Positions 1 through 8,091 are shown, counted from the first letter of the stretch. The stretch: 23,555 nt of DNA from Anianibacter sp965662745 (GCA_965662745.1 CBFIJK010000055.1:1-23555), one strand, 5' to 3'. Notes: generated from the sequence alone by a model not told the origin. Made by a program: numbers and translations.

Positions 1-242
1 GCCCCGAACGGTTTGCGGTTCATAAGCTGATAGTGGCCGACCGACGGCGCGGCACGGACCGGCTGAAGGCCGAAAAGGACAGACGGCAGGCGGCTTTCCT
101 GATCCGGGCCTTAACAGAGGATCGCCCGGACGAGCTCTCTGAGGCGCTAGAGCATGCGCGGGCGCAAGGCCCGCAATGGCGCAAGCGCCTCGACAGCACG
201 CTGTCACGTATGCCGGAGACCCAGGCACTGCTCTCGGCATAA
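1..242 (+). CDS. 3' end of a nucleotidyltransferase-fold protein (partial)
   Basis: An open frame enters from the left edge (first full codon at base 3) and stops at 240–242, leaving the last 79 residues. The visible part begins PERFAVHKLIVADRRR, then a charged helical stretch with DRPDELSEALEHARAQGPQW and a short RMPETQ tail. From memory this resembles the C-terminus of the GSU2403-type nucleotidyltransferase-fold family, where a 'P-RFA-HKLIV' segment and a 'GP-WR' helix are usual. The catalytic region lies outside the window, so function is inferred only from the tail. A GTG at 33 is in frame, but coding similarity continues upstream of it, so I treat the gene as running off the edge. Confidence 0.6.
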   Translation, partial: PERFAVHKLIVADRRRGTDRLKAEKDRRQAAFLIRALTEDRPDELSEALEHARAQGPQWRKRLDSTLSRMPETQALLSA

Positions 243-536
243 GAAATGCCCCAAGACGTCCTTCTGGAAATGTTAGTCATCCGCGCCGGGATGCGCGTGT
301 CGGCAAGGCTGCCGTCCTCAAGTTCTAGCGCCGGAGTAGCACCCGGCTCGAATTCATCAATCGCAAGATCCTGCTGACCAAAGATCATCAAGAGCGGCGC
401 GACACCGACCGTTAGCAAGGATTCTTCGCGTCCGCCGCCGACTTCACCATCGCGTGAACACAGCGGGCGATTGAAACCTCTGGGACGTTCCTCCCGTGAC
501 TTCGTCCATGAAACGTATCGCATTGGAGACGAAACC
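243..536. other. Intergenic stretch without a convincing gene
   Basis: These 294 bases separate the nucleotidyltransferase end from the fasciclin gene. Plus-strand frames are broken by stops or lack a ribosome binding site. A minus-strand frame stays open across the whole stretch and has a protein-like composition around 250–430, but it continues as the antisense of both flanking genes and I cannot tie it to a family. The promoter of the fasciclin gene should lie here; I see no clear −35/−10 pair. Confidence 0.5.
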
Positions 537-1685
537 ATGAAACGCACATTGATCAGCAGCGTCGCGGCCCTTGCCCTTTCGGCAGGTCTTGCCAGCGCAG
601 CCGCACACGAGACCGGCAACCCGATGGTTGGCGGCGCAGAAATGTCGGCCGAGATGAATATCATCGAGAACGCCTCGAACTCGCCGATCCACACCACGCT
701 TGTCGCCGCCGTTCAGGCTGCCGGGCTTGTCGAAACGCTGCAGGGCGAAGGCCCCTTCACCGTGTTCGCCCCCACAGATGACGCGTTCGCCGCCCTGCCC
801 GAAGGCACGGTCGAGACGCTTCTAATGCCCGAAAACAAGGACATGCTGACCGAAATCCTGACCTGCCATGTCGTCGGCGCTGATGTCATGTCGGACGCGA
901 TCGGCGGCATGATCGCCGATGATGGCGGTGAGCATCCTGTCGAGACCCTCGGCGGCTGCACGCTGATGGCGAAGATGGACGGCGAGAACATCACGCTGAC
1001 CGACGAGCGCGGCACCGTCGCAACCGTCACCATCGCCGATGTCGACCAGTCGAACGGGGTGATCCACGTGATCGACGCCGTGCTGCTGCCCGCTGAAGAA
1101 GAAGCGGCCATGGACGATGGCGCGATGGAACGCGAAGAAATGGCCTCTGGCGATATGTCGGGCGACATGACTGATGAGGAAATGGCGATGGCCGACGATG
1201 TGCCCCAGGTTGGCGGCGCACCGATGTTCCCCTCGCGTACTATTGTCGAGAACGCCGTTAACTCGGCCGATCACACGACCCTCGTCGCAGCCGTGCAGGC
1301 CGCTGGACTTGTCGAAACGCTGTCGGGTGAAGGCCCGTTCACCGTCTTCGCCCCGGTCAACGCCGCGTTCGAAGCGCTGCCCGATGGCACTGTCGAGACG
1401 CTGCTGAAGCCGGAAAACAAGGACATGCTGACGAAGATCCTGACCGCGCATGTCGTGGCCGGCAATCTCAGCGCCGATGAAATCCGCCGTCAGGAACGCG
1501 CGTCCAGCGACGGGTTCTACCACCTGACCGCCGTGTCGGGCGACGCTTTGTCGGCCCGTGTGGTGAATGGTGGCGACATCTATATCTACGATGAAAGCGG
1601 CAACGCGTATGAGCTGACGCAGACCGACGTGAACCAATCGAACGGCGTCATCCATGTGATTGAAGGCGTGCTTCTTCCGCGCTAA
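537..1685 (+). CDS. Secreted tandem fasciclin (FAS1) domain protein
   Basis: A 382-residue protein with a signal peptide (residues 1–22, MKRTLISSVAALALSAGLAS then AA) and two FAS1 domains, at about 41–186 and 236–382. Each has the family features: an N-terminal helix with HTTLVAAVQAAGLVETL, the GEGPFTVFAPT/V block, a VETLL-PENKDML helix, and the closing SNGVIHVI-VLLP strand. Residues 187–222 form an acidic, Met-rich linker. The start is the ATG at 537, preceded by GGAGA at 525; an in-frame TTG at 471 adds 22 residues that hide the signal peptide. FAS1 proteins are usually exported and act in adhesion or surface contacts; the exact role here is unknown. The gene stands alone, facing osmC across a shared hairpin. 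Confidence 0.9.
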   Translation: MKRTLISSVAALALSAGLASAAAHETGNPMVGGAEMSAEMNIIENASNSPIHTTLVAAVQAAGLVETLQGEGPFTVFAPTDDAFAALPEGTVETLLMPENKDMLTEILTCHVVGADVMSDAIGGMIADDGGEHPVETLGGCTLMAKMDGENITLTDERGTVATVTIADVDQSNGVIHVIDAVLLPAEEEAAMDDGAMEREEMASGDMSGDMTDEEMAMADDVPQVGGAPMFPSRTIVENAVNSADHTTLVAAVQAAGLVETLSGEGPFTVFAPVNAAFEALPDGTVETLLKPENKDMLTKILTAHVVAGNLSADEIRRQERASSDGFYHLTAVSGDALSARVVNGGDIYIYDESGNAYELTQTDVNQSNGVIHVIEGVLLPR

Positions 1686-1705
1686 TCGAAGCTAGCTAAA
1701 AAAGA

Positions 1706-1734
1706 AGCCCCCCGGAGCGATCCGGTGGGCTTTT
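1706..1734. terminator. Probable two-way terminator between the FAS1 gene and osmC
   Basis: An 11-position stem with one mismatch (arms 1706–1716 and 1721–1731) closes a GCGA loop and is followed by TTTT at 1731–1734. A run of six A lies upstream at 1698–1703, which reads as a T-run on the minus strand. It sits 20 bases after the FAS1 stop and 20 bases after the osmC stop, so it can end both convergent transcripts. Confidence 0.8.
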
Positions 1735-1754
1735 CGTGTCGAATAAGGGGATTT

Positions 1755-2177
1755 TCAGCCCAGCTTGGCATCCATCGTGATCTCGGCATTCAACAGCTTC
1801 GAAATCGGGCAACCCTCTTTCGCGGCGTTCGCTGCGGTGTCGAAGGCGACTTTGTCCGCGCCGGGGATCTTCGCGGTGACATCGAGGTGGATCTTGGTGA
1901 CGGCGAACCCGCCATCCTTTTCCTCAAGAGTCACGGTCGCATTCGTCGAGATTTCTTCGGCCTTAAGGTCATGCTCGCCCAAGATCATCGACAGCGCCAT
2001 GGAAAAGCAGCTGGCATGCGCCGCGCCGATCAGTTCCTCGGGGTTGGTGCCCTTGGCGTCTTCGAACCGGGTGTTGAAGCCATAGGGCTGGCTGTCGAGA
2101 ACGCCCGATTGCGTGCTGACGGTGCCCTTGCCGGATTTGAGATCGCCGTTCCAGACTGCGGATCCGCTGCGTTTCAT
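1755..2177 (-). CDS. osmC: OsmC-type organic hydroperoxide reductase
   Basis: A 140-residue protein of normal length for OsmC. Members of this family reduce organic hydroperoxides with a pair of cysteines in a homodimer in the cytoplasm. Both are present: C57 in GAAHASCFSMALS and C123 in KEGCPISKLL. The N-terminal GSAVWNGDLKSGKGTVST and NPEELIGAAHASC segments are typical of the OsmC rather than the Ohr branch. The start ATG at 2177 has AGGAG nearby upstream. The gene follows ppsR on the same strand by 68 bases, but nothing suggests a role in photosynthesis beyond defence against oxidants. Confidence 0.92.
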   Translation of the reverse strand: MKRSGSAVWNGDLKSGKGTVSTQSGVLDSQPYGFNTRFEDAKGTNPEELIGAAHASCFSMALSMILGEHDLKAEEISTNATVTLEEKDGGFAVTKIHLDVTAKIPGADKVAFDTAANAAKEGCPISKLLNAEITMDAKLG

Positions 2178-2245
2178 ATCATGCTCCTGATCGTTGGAAG
2201 TGTCCCAAGACCAGCTAGCCAGAATATGGAAAAGACAAGGTCGCC

Positions 2246-3652
2246 CTAGCGTTCAAGCAGATCGTATTTGCGCAGCTTGACGTAAAGGGACTGGCGCGAA
2301 AGGCCCAGCATCTCAGCCGCGGCAACGCGGTTGTTATGCGTCAGTTCTACCGCCGTCTCGATGCACATCTTTTCAATGACATCCGTGGTTTCCGACACGA
2401 TTTCCTTGAGCGTCGCGCTGCCCACAAGATCCATCGCCGGGCGCATCGTTTCGGGGCTTGGCGTCACGCCGCCGCGCCGGACGGTATCGACCCGGCTGGT
2501 GTCACGAATGACGAAAGCCACGCAGGGCTTGGCGCGGTCGTTGAGATAGGTGGCAGACACCTCGACCGAAAGATCGCCTGCGAACTCGCCGGACATCTTG
2601 GTCGCGTAAAGCCGCATTTGGCCGTTGCGCGCCGCGTTGTCGATCAGCACCTTCAGATCGACCGCGCCGCGCGACAGGTAATCCGCCAGGGAAGCGCCCT
2701 TGACCGAAGAGAAATTCGCAACGCTGACGAGGTTCAGGAACGCCTCGTTCGCGGACAGGATATGGCCTTCACGGTCGGTGAAGAGAATCGCATCCGCGCC
2801 TTTCTCGAACAGTCCGATCAGATTTTCAGTCTCTGCATCGGGAATGCCGATTTCGGCTTCGCGGGTTTCGATCCGGCACAAAAGCTGCCGACCACCCGCT
2901 GCACGGTAAATCGTTGGGATGATCTCGACCGGTTTGCGCGTGCGCCGGGTCGTCAATTCCATCGCGGGGTCGTCTTCGGCAATGGCGGCAGAGGTCAGTG
3001 TTTCCAGAAGCTCGCCGCGCCGACGACCTTCAAATTCGGGCGCGAAAGGCGAATCCATCAGCGCGTCGCGATTGGCCCCCATCAGTGTGGCGGCCATGGC
3101 GTTCAGGTCGGAAATGCGCCCGGTAGAGAGGTTAACGAACACCATCGCGTCACGGCTGGCTTCCAAGAGAACACGGTAGCGCGCATCGAATTCGCGCTTG
3201 GCCTCGTAGTCGCTTTCCAGCGCCATCTGCGCCTTCACAAGCTGAAGCTGCATCTCGGCCACGGGCCGCAGATCGCGCCCCAGCATCAGAAGCGCGCCGT
3301 CCGGCCCTATCTGGTGGAAGGTGTAGAGGACGGGGAATTCCCAGTCGGTCCCGTCGGTATGGTTCAACTCGATACTGCGCGAATTGACCTGTCCGCCGGA
3401 AAGGTCCTCAAGCCGCGTCTCAAGCTTGGGTACCGATTCGTAGGTCAGGAACTCGCGGATATCGCGGCCTTCCCAATGGCTAAGCTGACCGGCGCTATGA
3501 TGTGCGGGGTTCACCAGAACGGAATGAATTTTGCCGACATCAGACAGCACGATAGCCAGATCGGATGAATTCGCGATCAGCTCGGCCAGGATGTCAGGCG
3601 TCAACAGCGGTATTGCACCGCTGGACCAATACTTGGCTGAATTACCGGTCAT
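2246..3652 (-). CDS. ppsR: Photosynthesis gene repressor PpsR/CrtJ
   Basis: A 468-residue regulator with an N-terminal PAS-like region, further PAS domains at about 150–260 (RYRVLLEASRDAMVFVNLSTG) and 275–390 (LIGLFEKGADAILFTDREGHI), and a C-terminal Fis-type helix-turn-helix (430–468, NNRVAAAEMLGLSRQSLYVK). PpsR represses bch, crt and light-harvesting genes in the presence of oxygen by binding TGT-N12-ACA. Cysteines at 259 and 430 appear to match the redox cysteines known in Rhodobacter PpsR/CrtJ; a third lies at 377. The start ATG at 3652 gives the expected family length. An in-frame ATG at 3745 would add 31 residues and overlap aerR; no strong ribosome site decides between them. Confidence 0.93.
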   Translation of the reverse strand: MTGNSAKYWSSGAIPLLTPDILAELIANSSDLAIVLSDVGKIHSVLVNPAHHSAGQLSHWEGRDIREFLTYESVPKLETRLEDLSGGQVNSRSIELNHTDGTDWEFPVLYTFHQIGPDGALLMLGRDLRPVAEMQLQLVKAQMALESDYEAKREFDARYRVLLEASRDAMVFVNLSTGRISDLNAMAATLMGANRDALMDSPFAPEFEGRRRGELLETLTSAAIAEDDPAMELTTRRTRKPVEIIPTIYRAAGGRQLLCRIETREAEIGIPDAETENLIGLFEKGADAILFTDREGHILSANEAFLNLVSVANFSSVKGASLADYLSRGAVDLKVLIDNAARNGQMRLYATKMSGEFAGDLSVEVSATYLNDRAKPCVAFVIRDTSRVDTVRRGGVTPSPETMRPAMDLVGSATLKEIVSETTDVIEKMCIETAVELTHNNRVAAAEMLGLSRQSLYVKLRKYDLLER

Positions 3653-3690
3653 CGAATCTTGCGCGGATTGGGGGCTCGAATCAACACCGG

Positions 3691-4482
3691 CTACACGCGT
3701 TCCGTCCGCAGACCGTCGCCCCGAGGCGAAGTCGTCAGACCGCATAGCCGCAAGGCCTCTTCCAGATCATTGGTCGCATGGTCCGCCTGTGTTCTTCTTT
3801 GCAGCTCAGCGTCGCTGACATCCGCCAGGCTGGCCCCACCGACCACGATCGGAACAGTGTCTCCAACAACGCCACGCAATTTTAGAACCACACGCTCTAC
3901 ATGATCAAGCTTCTCGCTTTGAGGGGCGGAAATCAGGATCGCGTCGAATTCATGTGATTCGGCCAGATCCGCCAGCGCAGCAAGCGATTGCCCCATGGAC
4001 ACGCGCACTGACGCGCCGAGGCGCCGCAGCTGTCCTAGCAGCACCATGATCCCAAGCGTGTGATATTCACAGTCGGCGGCGACCACGAGGATCGATGTCG
4101 CGTGGTCGGGCCGCGCCCGATCACCGCTCATGCCTTCATTGACCGTGCGCAGCATCGCCTGAAGGCGCGCGCAAGCGATGGTCACATCGGCAAAGCTGGT
4201 CTGGTTGGAACACCACTCCTCGCCAAGAATTCGTGCAGCAGCAGGGATATAGAGGTCTGCGATCGCCATATCCGGCACCCGCGCCTCGCGCAAAAGCGCC
4301 AGCGCATCGTGCTGAACCGTGGGCCCGCCTTCGCGGCACCGAAGGCAAAACCGTTCGAGCAAGGCCGAGTCGATCGCCCGCGATCCGCGCCCGCCTCGTG
4401 AGACGAGCACGTCGAGGACACGCTCTGCCAGGCTGTGGACCGGCCGTGTTTGCGTTTGGGTGGTGTTCTTGCCGTCGGCCAT
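3691..4482 (-). CDS. ppaA: Cobalamin-binding antirepressor AerR/PpaA
   Basis: A 263-residue protein with an N-terminal helical region and a C-terminal Rossmann-like B12-binding domain (about 128–250; ILVVAADCEYHTLGIMVLLGQ, then LISAPQ and VVGGAS). H141 in EYHTLG is placed like the axial cobalamin ligand described for Rhodobacter AerR. In Rhodobacter this protein opposes CrtJ/PpsR in a light- and B12-dependent way. The start ATG at 4482 has AGAGG seven bases upstream. The frame stays open to a TTG at 4581, inside a PpsR palindrome, so a longer form is possible but not favoured. It sits directly upstream of ppsR (38-base gap) and divergent from bchF. The gene is also called aerR. Confidence 0.9.
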   Translation of the reverse strand: MADGKNTTQTQTRPVHSLAERVLDVLVSRGGRGSRAIDSALLERFCLRCREGGPTVQHDALALLREARVPDMAIADLYIPAAARILGEEWCSNQTSFADVTIACARLQAMLRTVNEGMSGDRARPDHATSILVVAADCEYHTLGIMVLLGQLRRLGASVRVSMGQSLAALADLAESHEFDAILISAPQSEKLDHVERVVLKLRGVVGDTVPIVVGGASLADVSDAELQRRTQADHATNDLEEALRLCGLTTSPRGDGLRTERV

Positions 4483-4575
4483 GAATATGCCTCTGGATTC
4501 AAGCGTCGGATCAGAAAGGGCGCCATTCGCCCAGACTTCGCAACTTGACAGGAGTGTCCCCTGTTCGCCCCGCAA

Positions 4576-4593
4576 TGTCAAAAGGAATTGACA
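4576..4593. promoter_or_regulatory. PpsR/CrtJ binding palindrome, aerR side
   Basis: TGTCAAAAGGAATTGACA is a perfect TGT-N12-ACA site with extended symmetry (TGTCAA…TTGACA). It lies about 94 bases upstream of the aerR start, and the TTGACA it contains on each strand could serve as a −35 box in either direction. Binding by the PpsR encoded next door is inferred from the family consensus. Confidence 0.85.
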
Positions 4594-4709
4594 TTTGGAC
4601 CCCCGCGCCGGGCTTCAGACGCCTTCAAGCCACCGAAAACGCCAAAAATTATTGGGCGTTGCGCAGAATCTGACACATCGCGGCCTTCATGCAGTGTAAA
4701 CCGACAAAG

Positions 4710-4727
4710 TGTAAGTCTTGATTGACA
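4710..4727. promoter_or_regulatory. PpsR/CrtJ binding palindrome overlapping the bchF promoter
   Basis: TGTAAGTCTTGATTGACA is a second TGT-N12-ACA site, 134 bases from the first and ending 33 bases before the bchF ATG. Its right arm is the TTGACA of the likely bchF −35 box, so occupancy should block RNA polymerase. Another AGTGTAA (4694–4700) repeats the left half-site 15 bases upstream. Confidence 0.85.
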
Positions 4728-4751
4728 CCCTTTCCATCCAGCGCGTAGCCT
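4722..4751 (+). promoter_or_regulatory. Candidate sigma-70-type promoter of the bchF operon
   Basis: TTGACA at 4722–4727 is a consensus −35. A weak −10 (TAGCCT, 4746–4751) follows after 18 bases. Transcription would then begin very close to the bchF start codon, so the −10 assignment is uncertain. Confidence 0.45.
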
Positions 4752-4760
4752 GACGGGGAA

Positions 4761-5270
4761 ATGTCAGAGAGTCGCTTCATGTCCAGCCGGATCAGCACCG
4801 ACCGTCCGAGTGGCGGACTTTACACCCCAGCAGAGCGCGCAAGACGGGATGCGACGGTCTGGACGTTGGTGCAGGGCGTGCTTGCGCCGCTTCAGTTCAT
4901 CGCCTTCGCCGTCTCGCTGATTTTCGTCCTGCGCTATCTCTCGGCGGGCGCGGGATACGAGGCGGCAACGGTGTCGATCCTCGTGAAGACCGCCTTCCTC
5001 TACGCGATCATGGTCACCGGCGCGATTTGGGAAAAGGTCGTCTTCGGCCAATGGCTCTTCGCGCCCGCGTTCTTTTGGGAAGACGTGTTCAGCTTTGTCG
5101 TGATCGCCTTGCATACCCTTTATCTCTGGGCGCTCTTCACCGGCGCGCTCAGCCCCGCGGGCCTCATGGTTCTCGCGCTGGCGGCCTATGCCGCCTATGT
5201 CGTGAACGCTGGTCAGTTCCTTTGGAAACTGCGCATGGCGCGGCTTCAGGGCGAAGGGGCGGCGGCATGA
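4761..5270 (+). CDS. bchF: 3-vinyl bacteriochlorophyllide hydratase
   Basis: A 169-residue membrane protein of usual BchF length. The LYTPAERARRDATVWTLVQG segment, IMVTGAIWEKVVFGQ and FAPAFFWEDVFS are family hallmarks, spread over about four membrane helices, ending NAGQFLWKLRMARL. BchF adds water to the C3 vinyl group on the route to bacteriochlorophyll a. Two starts are possible: ATG at 4761, with a poorly spaced GGGG, and ATG at 4779, with GAGAG upstream; conserved similarity begins after both. It is the first gene of the plus-strand run, and its stop overlaps bchN (ATGA). Expression should be under PpsR control through the site at 4710. Confidence 0.93.
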   Translation: MSESRFMSSRISTDRPSGGLYTPAERARRDATVWTLVQGVLAPLQFIAFAVSLIFVLRYLSAGAGYEAATVSILVKTAFLYAIMVTGAIWEKVVFGQWLFAPAFFWEDVFSFVVIALHTLYLWALFTGALSPAGLMVLALAAYAAYVVNAGQFLWKLRMARLQGEGAAA

Positions 5271-6553
5271 ACGATCAGACCCCCCTGCCCCCGACACGCG
5301 GCTGCCGCGATACCCCGGTCCTGAAGGAACGCGGCCAGCACGAGGTGTTCTGCGGGCTGACCGGCATCGTCTGGCTGCACCGCAAGATGCCCGACAGCTT
5401 CTTTCTTGTCGTCGGCTCGCGCACCTGCGCGCATCTTCTGCAATCGGCCGCCGGCGTGATGATCTTCGCCGAACCGCGATTCGGCACGGCGATTCTCGAA
5501 GAGAAAGACCTCGCCGGGATGGCCGACGCGCATGAGGAACTCGACCGCGAGGTCGCGCGGCTTCTGTCCCGCCGTCCCGATATCAAGCGCCTGTTCCTTG
5601 TCGGGTCCTGCCCGTCCGAGGTGATCAAGCTGGATCTCTCGCGCGCCGCCGAACGCCTGACCAAAATCCACGCGCCCCATGTCCGGGTGCTGAACTATTC
5701 CGGCTCGGGCATCGAGACGACCTTTACCCAGGGCGAAGACGCCTGCCTCGCCTCCATGGTCCCGGACCTGCCAGAGACGCAGGAGCGTGAGCTTCTGATC
5801 GCTGGCGCGTTGCCCGATGTGGTCGAGGACCAGATGCTGGCGCTGCTGGCGGATATGGGCATCGACAAGGTGCGCGTCCTGCCTTCGCGCCGGTCTGCCG
5901 ATACGCCTGCCGTGGGCGAGAATACCGTCTTCGCACTGGTCCAGCCCTTCCTTGGCGACACCCACGCCGCACTGATCCGCCGCGGCGCGCGCGCCATCGA
6001 CGCGCCCATGCCCTTCGGCGAAGAAGGCACGACGCTCTGGCTGTCCGCGATTGCGGAAGAGTTCGGCGTCGATTCGGACACGTTCGAACGCGTCACCGCC
6101 GCCCCCCGCGCCCGCGCCCGCAAGGCCATCGCGTCGCAAGCCACCACGCTTCAGGACAAAAGCCTGTTCTTCTTCCCCGACAGCCAGCTTGAGGTCCCGC
6201 TCGCGCGGTTCCTGACCCGCGAATGCGGCATGAAGGCTGTCGAGGTCGGCAGCCCGTTCATCCACGGCCACATCGCCGCGCCTGATCTCGCGCTTTTGCC
6301 CGAAGGCCCGCGCCTCTCCGAAGGTCAGGACGTGGACAAGCAACTTGACCGCTGCCGTGCCGACCGGCCCGATCTGACGGTCTGCGGCCTCGGGCTCGCC
6401 AATCCGCTTGAATCCGAAGGCCTCACCACGAAATGGGCGATCGAGCTCGTCTTTACGCCGGTGCATTTCTACGAACAGGCGGGCGATCTCGCAGCCCTCT
6501 TCGCGCGCCCGTTGCGCCGCAAGGCCCTCCTCCACAAGGAGGCCGCCGAATGA
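5267..6553 (+). CDS. bchN: Dark-operative protochlorophyllide reductase subunit BchN
   Basis: A 428-residue subunit of the nitrogenase-like, light-independent protochlorophyllide reductase. BchN and BchB form the catalytic tetramer and share a [4Fe-4S] cluster; BchN gives three cysteines. These are C29 (VFCGLTG), C54 (SRTCAH) and C115 (VGSCPSEV), each three positions past the ligands known in R. capsulatus. The start ATG at 5267 overlaps the bchF stop, which implies translational coupling; the longer upstream frame is the shadow of bchF. The end overlaps bchB in the same ATGA fashion. Confidence 0.96.
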   Translation: MNDQTPLPPTRGCRDTPVLKERGQHEVFCGLTGIVWLHRKMPDSFFLVVGSRTCAHLLQSAAGVMIFAEPRFGTAILEEKDLAGMADAHEELDREVARLLSRRPDIKRLFLVGSCPSEVIKLDLSRAAERLTKIHAPHVRVLNYSGSGIETTFTQGEDACLASMVPDLPETQERELLIAGALPDVVEDQMLALLADMGIDKVRVLPSRRSADTPAVGENTVFALVQPFLGDTHAALIRRGARAIDAPMPFGEEGTTLWLSAIAEEFGVDSDTFERVTAAPRARARKAIASQATTLQDKSLFFFPDSQLEVPLARFLTRECGMKAVEVGSPFIHGHIAAPDLALLPEGPRLSEGQDVDKQLDRCRADRPDLTVCGLGLANPLESEGLTTKWAIELVFTPVHFYEQAGDLAALFARPLRRKALLHKEAAE

Positions 6554-8091
6554 AGCTCACTGTCTGGACATATGAAGGCCCGCCCCATGTCGGCGCGATC
6601 CGCGTCGCCACGGGCATGACCGGGCTGCACTATGTCCTGCACGCGCCGCAGGGCGATACCTATGCCGATCTTCTGTTCACCATGATCGAGCGGCGCGATC
6701 ACCGCCCGCCGGTGACCTACACCACCTTCCAGGCGCGCGATCTGGGCAGCGATACCGCTGATCTGTTCAAGACCGCCGCGCAGAACGCCTATGACCGCTT
6801 CCAGCCAGAGGCGATGATCGTCGGCGCATCCTGCACCGCCGAACTTATCCAGGACGATCCGGGTGGCATGTCCGAAACCATGGGCCTGCCGATCCCCGTG
6901 ATCCCGCTGGAGCTGCCAAGCTACCAGCGCAAGGAAAACTTCGGCGCGGATGAGACGTTCTTCCAGCTCGTCAAGACTCTCGCCCAGCCGATGGAACGGA
7001 CGGAAAAGATCACCGCCAATCTCATCGGCCCGACCGCCCTTGGCTTTCGCCACCGCGACGACATCACCGAACTCAAGCGCCTGCTGGCGGACATGGGCAT
7101 CGGCGTGAACGTTGTTGCCCCCATGGGGTCCAGCCCCGCGGATATCGCCCGCATGGGCGCGGCGCATTTCAACGTGCTGATGTATCCCGAAACGGCCGAG
7201 ACCGCCGCGCGCTGGTGCGAGAAGAACCTCGGTCAGCCCTTCACGAAAACCGTGCCCATCGGCGTCGGCGCCACCCGCGACTTCATTGCAGAGGTTCAGA
7301 CGATCACCGGCACGACCCAGACGACCCCCGATGAGGCGAACCTGCGGATGCCCTGGTGGTCCGCGTCGGTCGATTCGACTTACCTGACCGGAAAGCGCGT
7401 ATTCCTTTTCGGCGACGGCACCCACGTTGCCGCCCTCGCCCGCGTCGCGCGCGACGAGATGGGGTTCGAGGTCGTCGGCATGGGCTGTTACAACCGCGAA
7501 TTTGCCCGCCCGATCCGGGCGCTGGCCAAGGAATACGATGTCGAGGCGCTCATCACCGACGATTACCTCGATGTTGAGGACGCGATCGAACGCCTCGCGC
7601 CCGAGATGATCCTCGGCACCCAGATGGAACGCCATATCGGCAAGCGCCTTGGCATCCCCTGTGCCGTCATTTCCGCCCCCGTCCATGTGCAGGATTTCCC
7701 CGCCCGCTATTCGCCGCTGATGGGCTTTGAGGGCGCGAATGTTCTCTTCGACACTCTCGTGCATCCCCTGGTCATGGGGCTGGAAGAGCATCTTCTCCAC
7801 ATGTTCCGCGAAGATTTCGAATTTCACGACGCCGCCGGTGCCTCGCATCACGGCGGCAAGGCCACGCGCCGGGTCGAGACGCCGGAAGTGACCACTGCTG
7901 AGCCCGCACCGGAAAGCACCGGCTCGGATGTGCTCGTCTGGCTGACCGAGGCAGAGCGCGAGCTGCGCAAGATCCCGTTCTTCGTGCGCGGAAAGGCCAA
8001 GCGGAATACCGAAACCTTCGCGGCAGAGCGCGGCGTGACCGAGATCAGCATCGAAACCCTGTACGAGGCAAAGGCCCACTATGCGCGATGA
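6550..8091 (+). CDS. bchB: Dark-operative protochlorophyllide reductase subunit BchB
   Basis: A 513-residue partner of BchN. D36 (QGDTYAD) is the unusual aspartate ligand of the shared cluster, and C95 (GASCTAEL) lies at its expected place. The MPWWSASVDSTYLTGKR region holds the Asp (about 275) linked to substrate protonation in the family. A C-terminal proto-chlorophyllide reductase domain (about 461–513, WLTEAERELRKIPFFVRGKAKRN) is present. The start overlaps the bchN stop, and the end overlaps bchH by 11 bases. The enzyme reduces ring D of protochlorophyllide without light, with electrons from BchL. Confidence 0.96.
   Translation: MKLTVWTYEGPPHVGAIRVATGMTGLHYVLHAPQGDTYADLLFTMIERRDHRPPVTYTTFQARDLGSDTADLFKTAAQNAYDRFQPEAMIVGASCTAELIQDDPGGMSETMGLPIPVIPLELPSYQRKENFGADETFFQLVKTLAQPMERTEKITANLIGPTALGFRHRDDITELKRLLADMGIGVNVVAPMGSSPADIARMGAAHFNVLMYPETAETAARWCEKNLGQPFTKTVPIGVGATRDFIAEVQTITGTTQTTPDEANLRMPWWSASVDSTYLTGKRVFLFGDGTHVAALARVARDEMGFEVVGMGCYNREFARPIRALAKEYDVEALITDDYLDVEDAIERLAPEMILGTQMERHIGKRLGIPCAVISAPVHVQDFPARYSPLMGFEGANVLFDTLVHPLVMGLEEHLLHMFREDFEFHDAAGASHHGGKATRRVETPEVTTAEPAPESTGSDVLVWLTEAERELRKIPFFVRGKAKRNTETFAAERGVTEISIETLYEAKAHYAR

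Noticed and set aside
471..536. TTG start extending the FAS1 protein by 22 residues
   Set aside because: It would bury the signal peptide and has no suitable ribosome site, whereas ATG 537 has GGAGA.
822..1655. 277-codon minus-strand open frame opposite the FAS1 gene
   Set aside because: Its repetitive composition mirrors the FAS1 duplication on the other strand, and it is not a gene in its own right.
2336..3568. 410-codon plus-strand open frame opposite ppsR
   Set aside because: His/Arg/Gln-rich antisense translation with no recognisable domain; ppsR accounts for the region.
6469..8079. 536-codon minus-strand open frame opposite bchB
   Set aside because: Shadow of bchB, whose D36, C95 and C-terminal domain are unmistakable.
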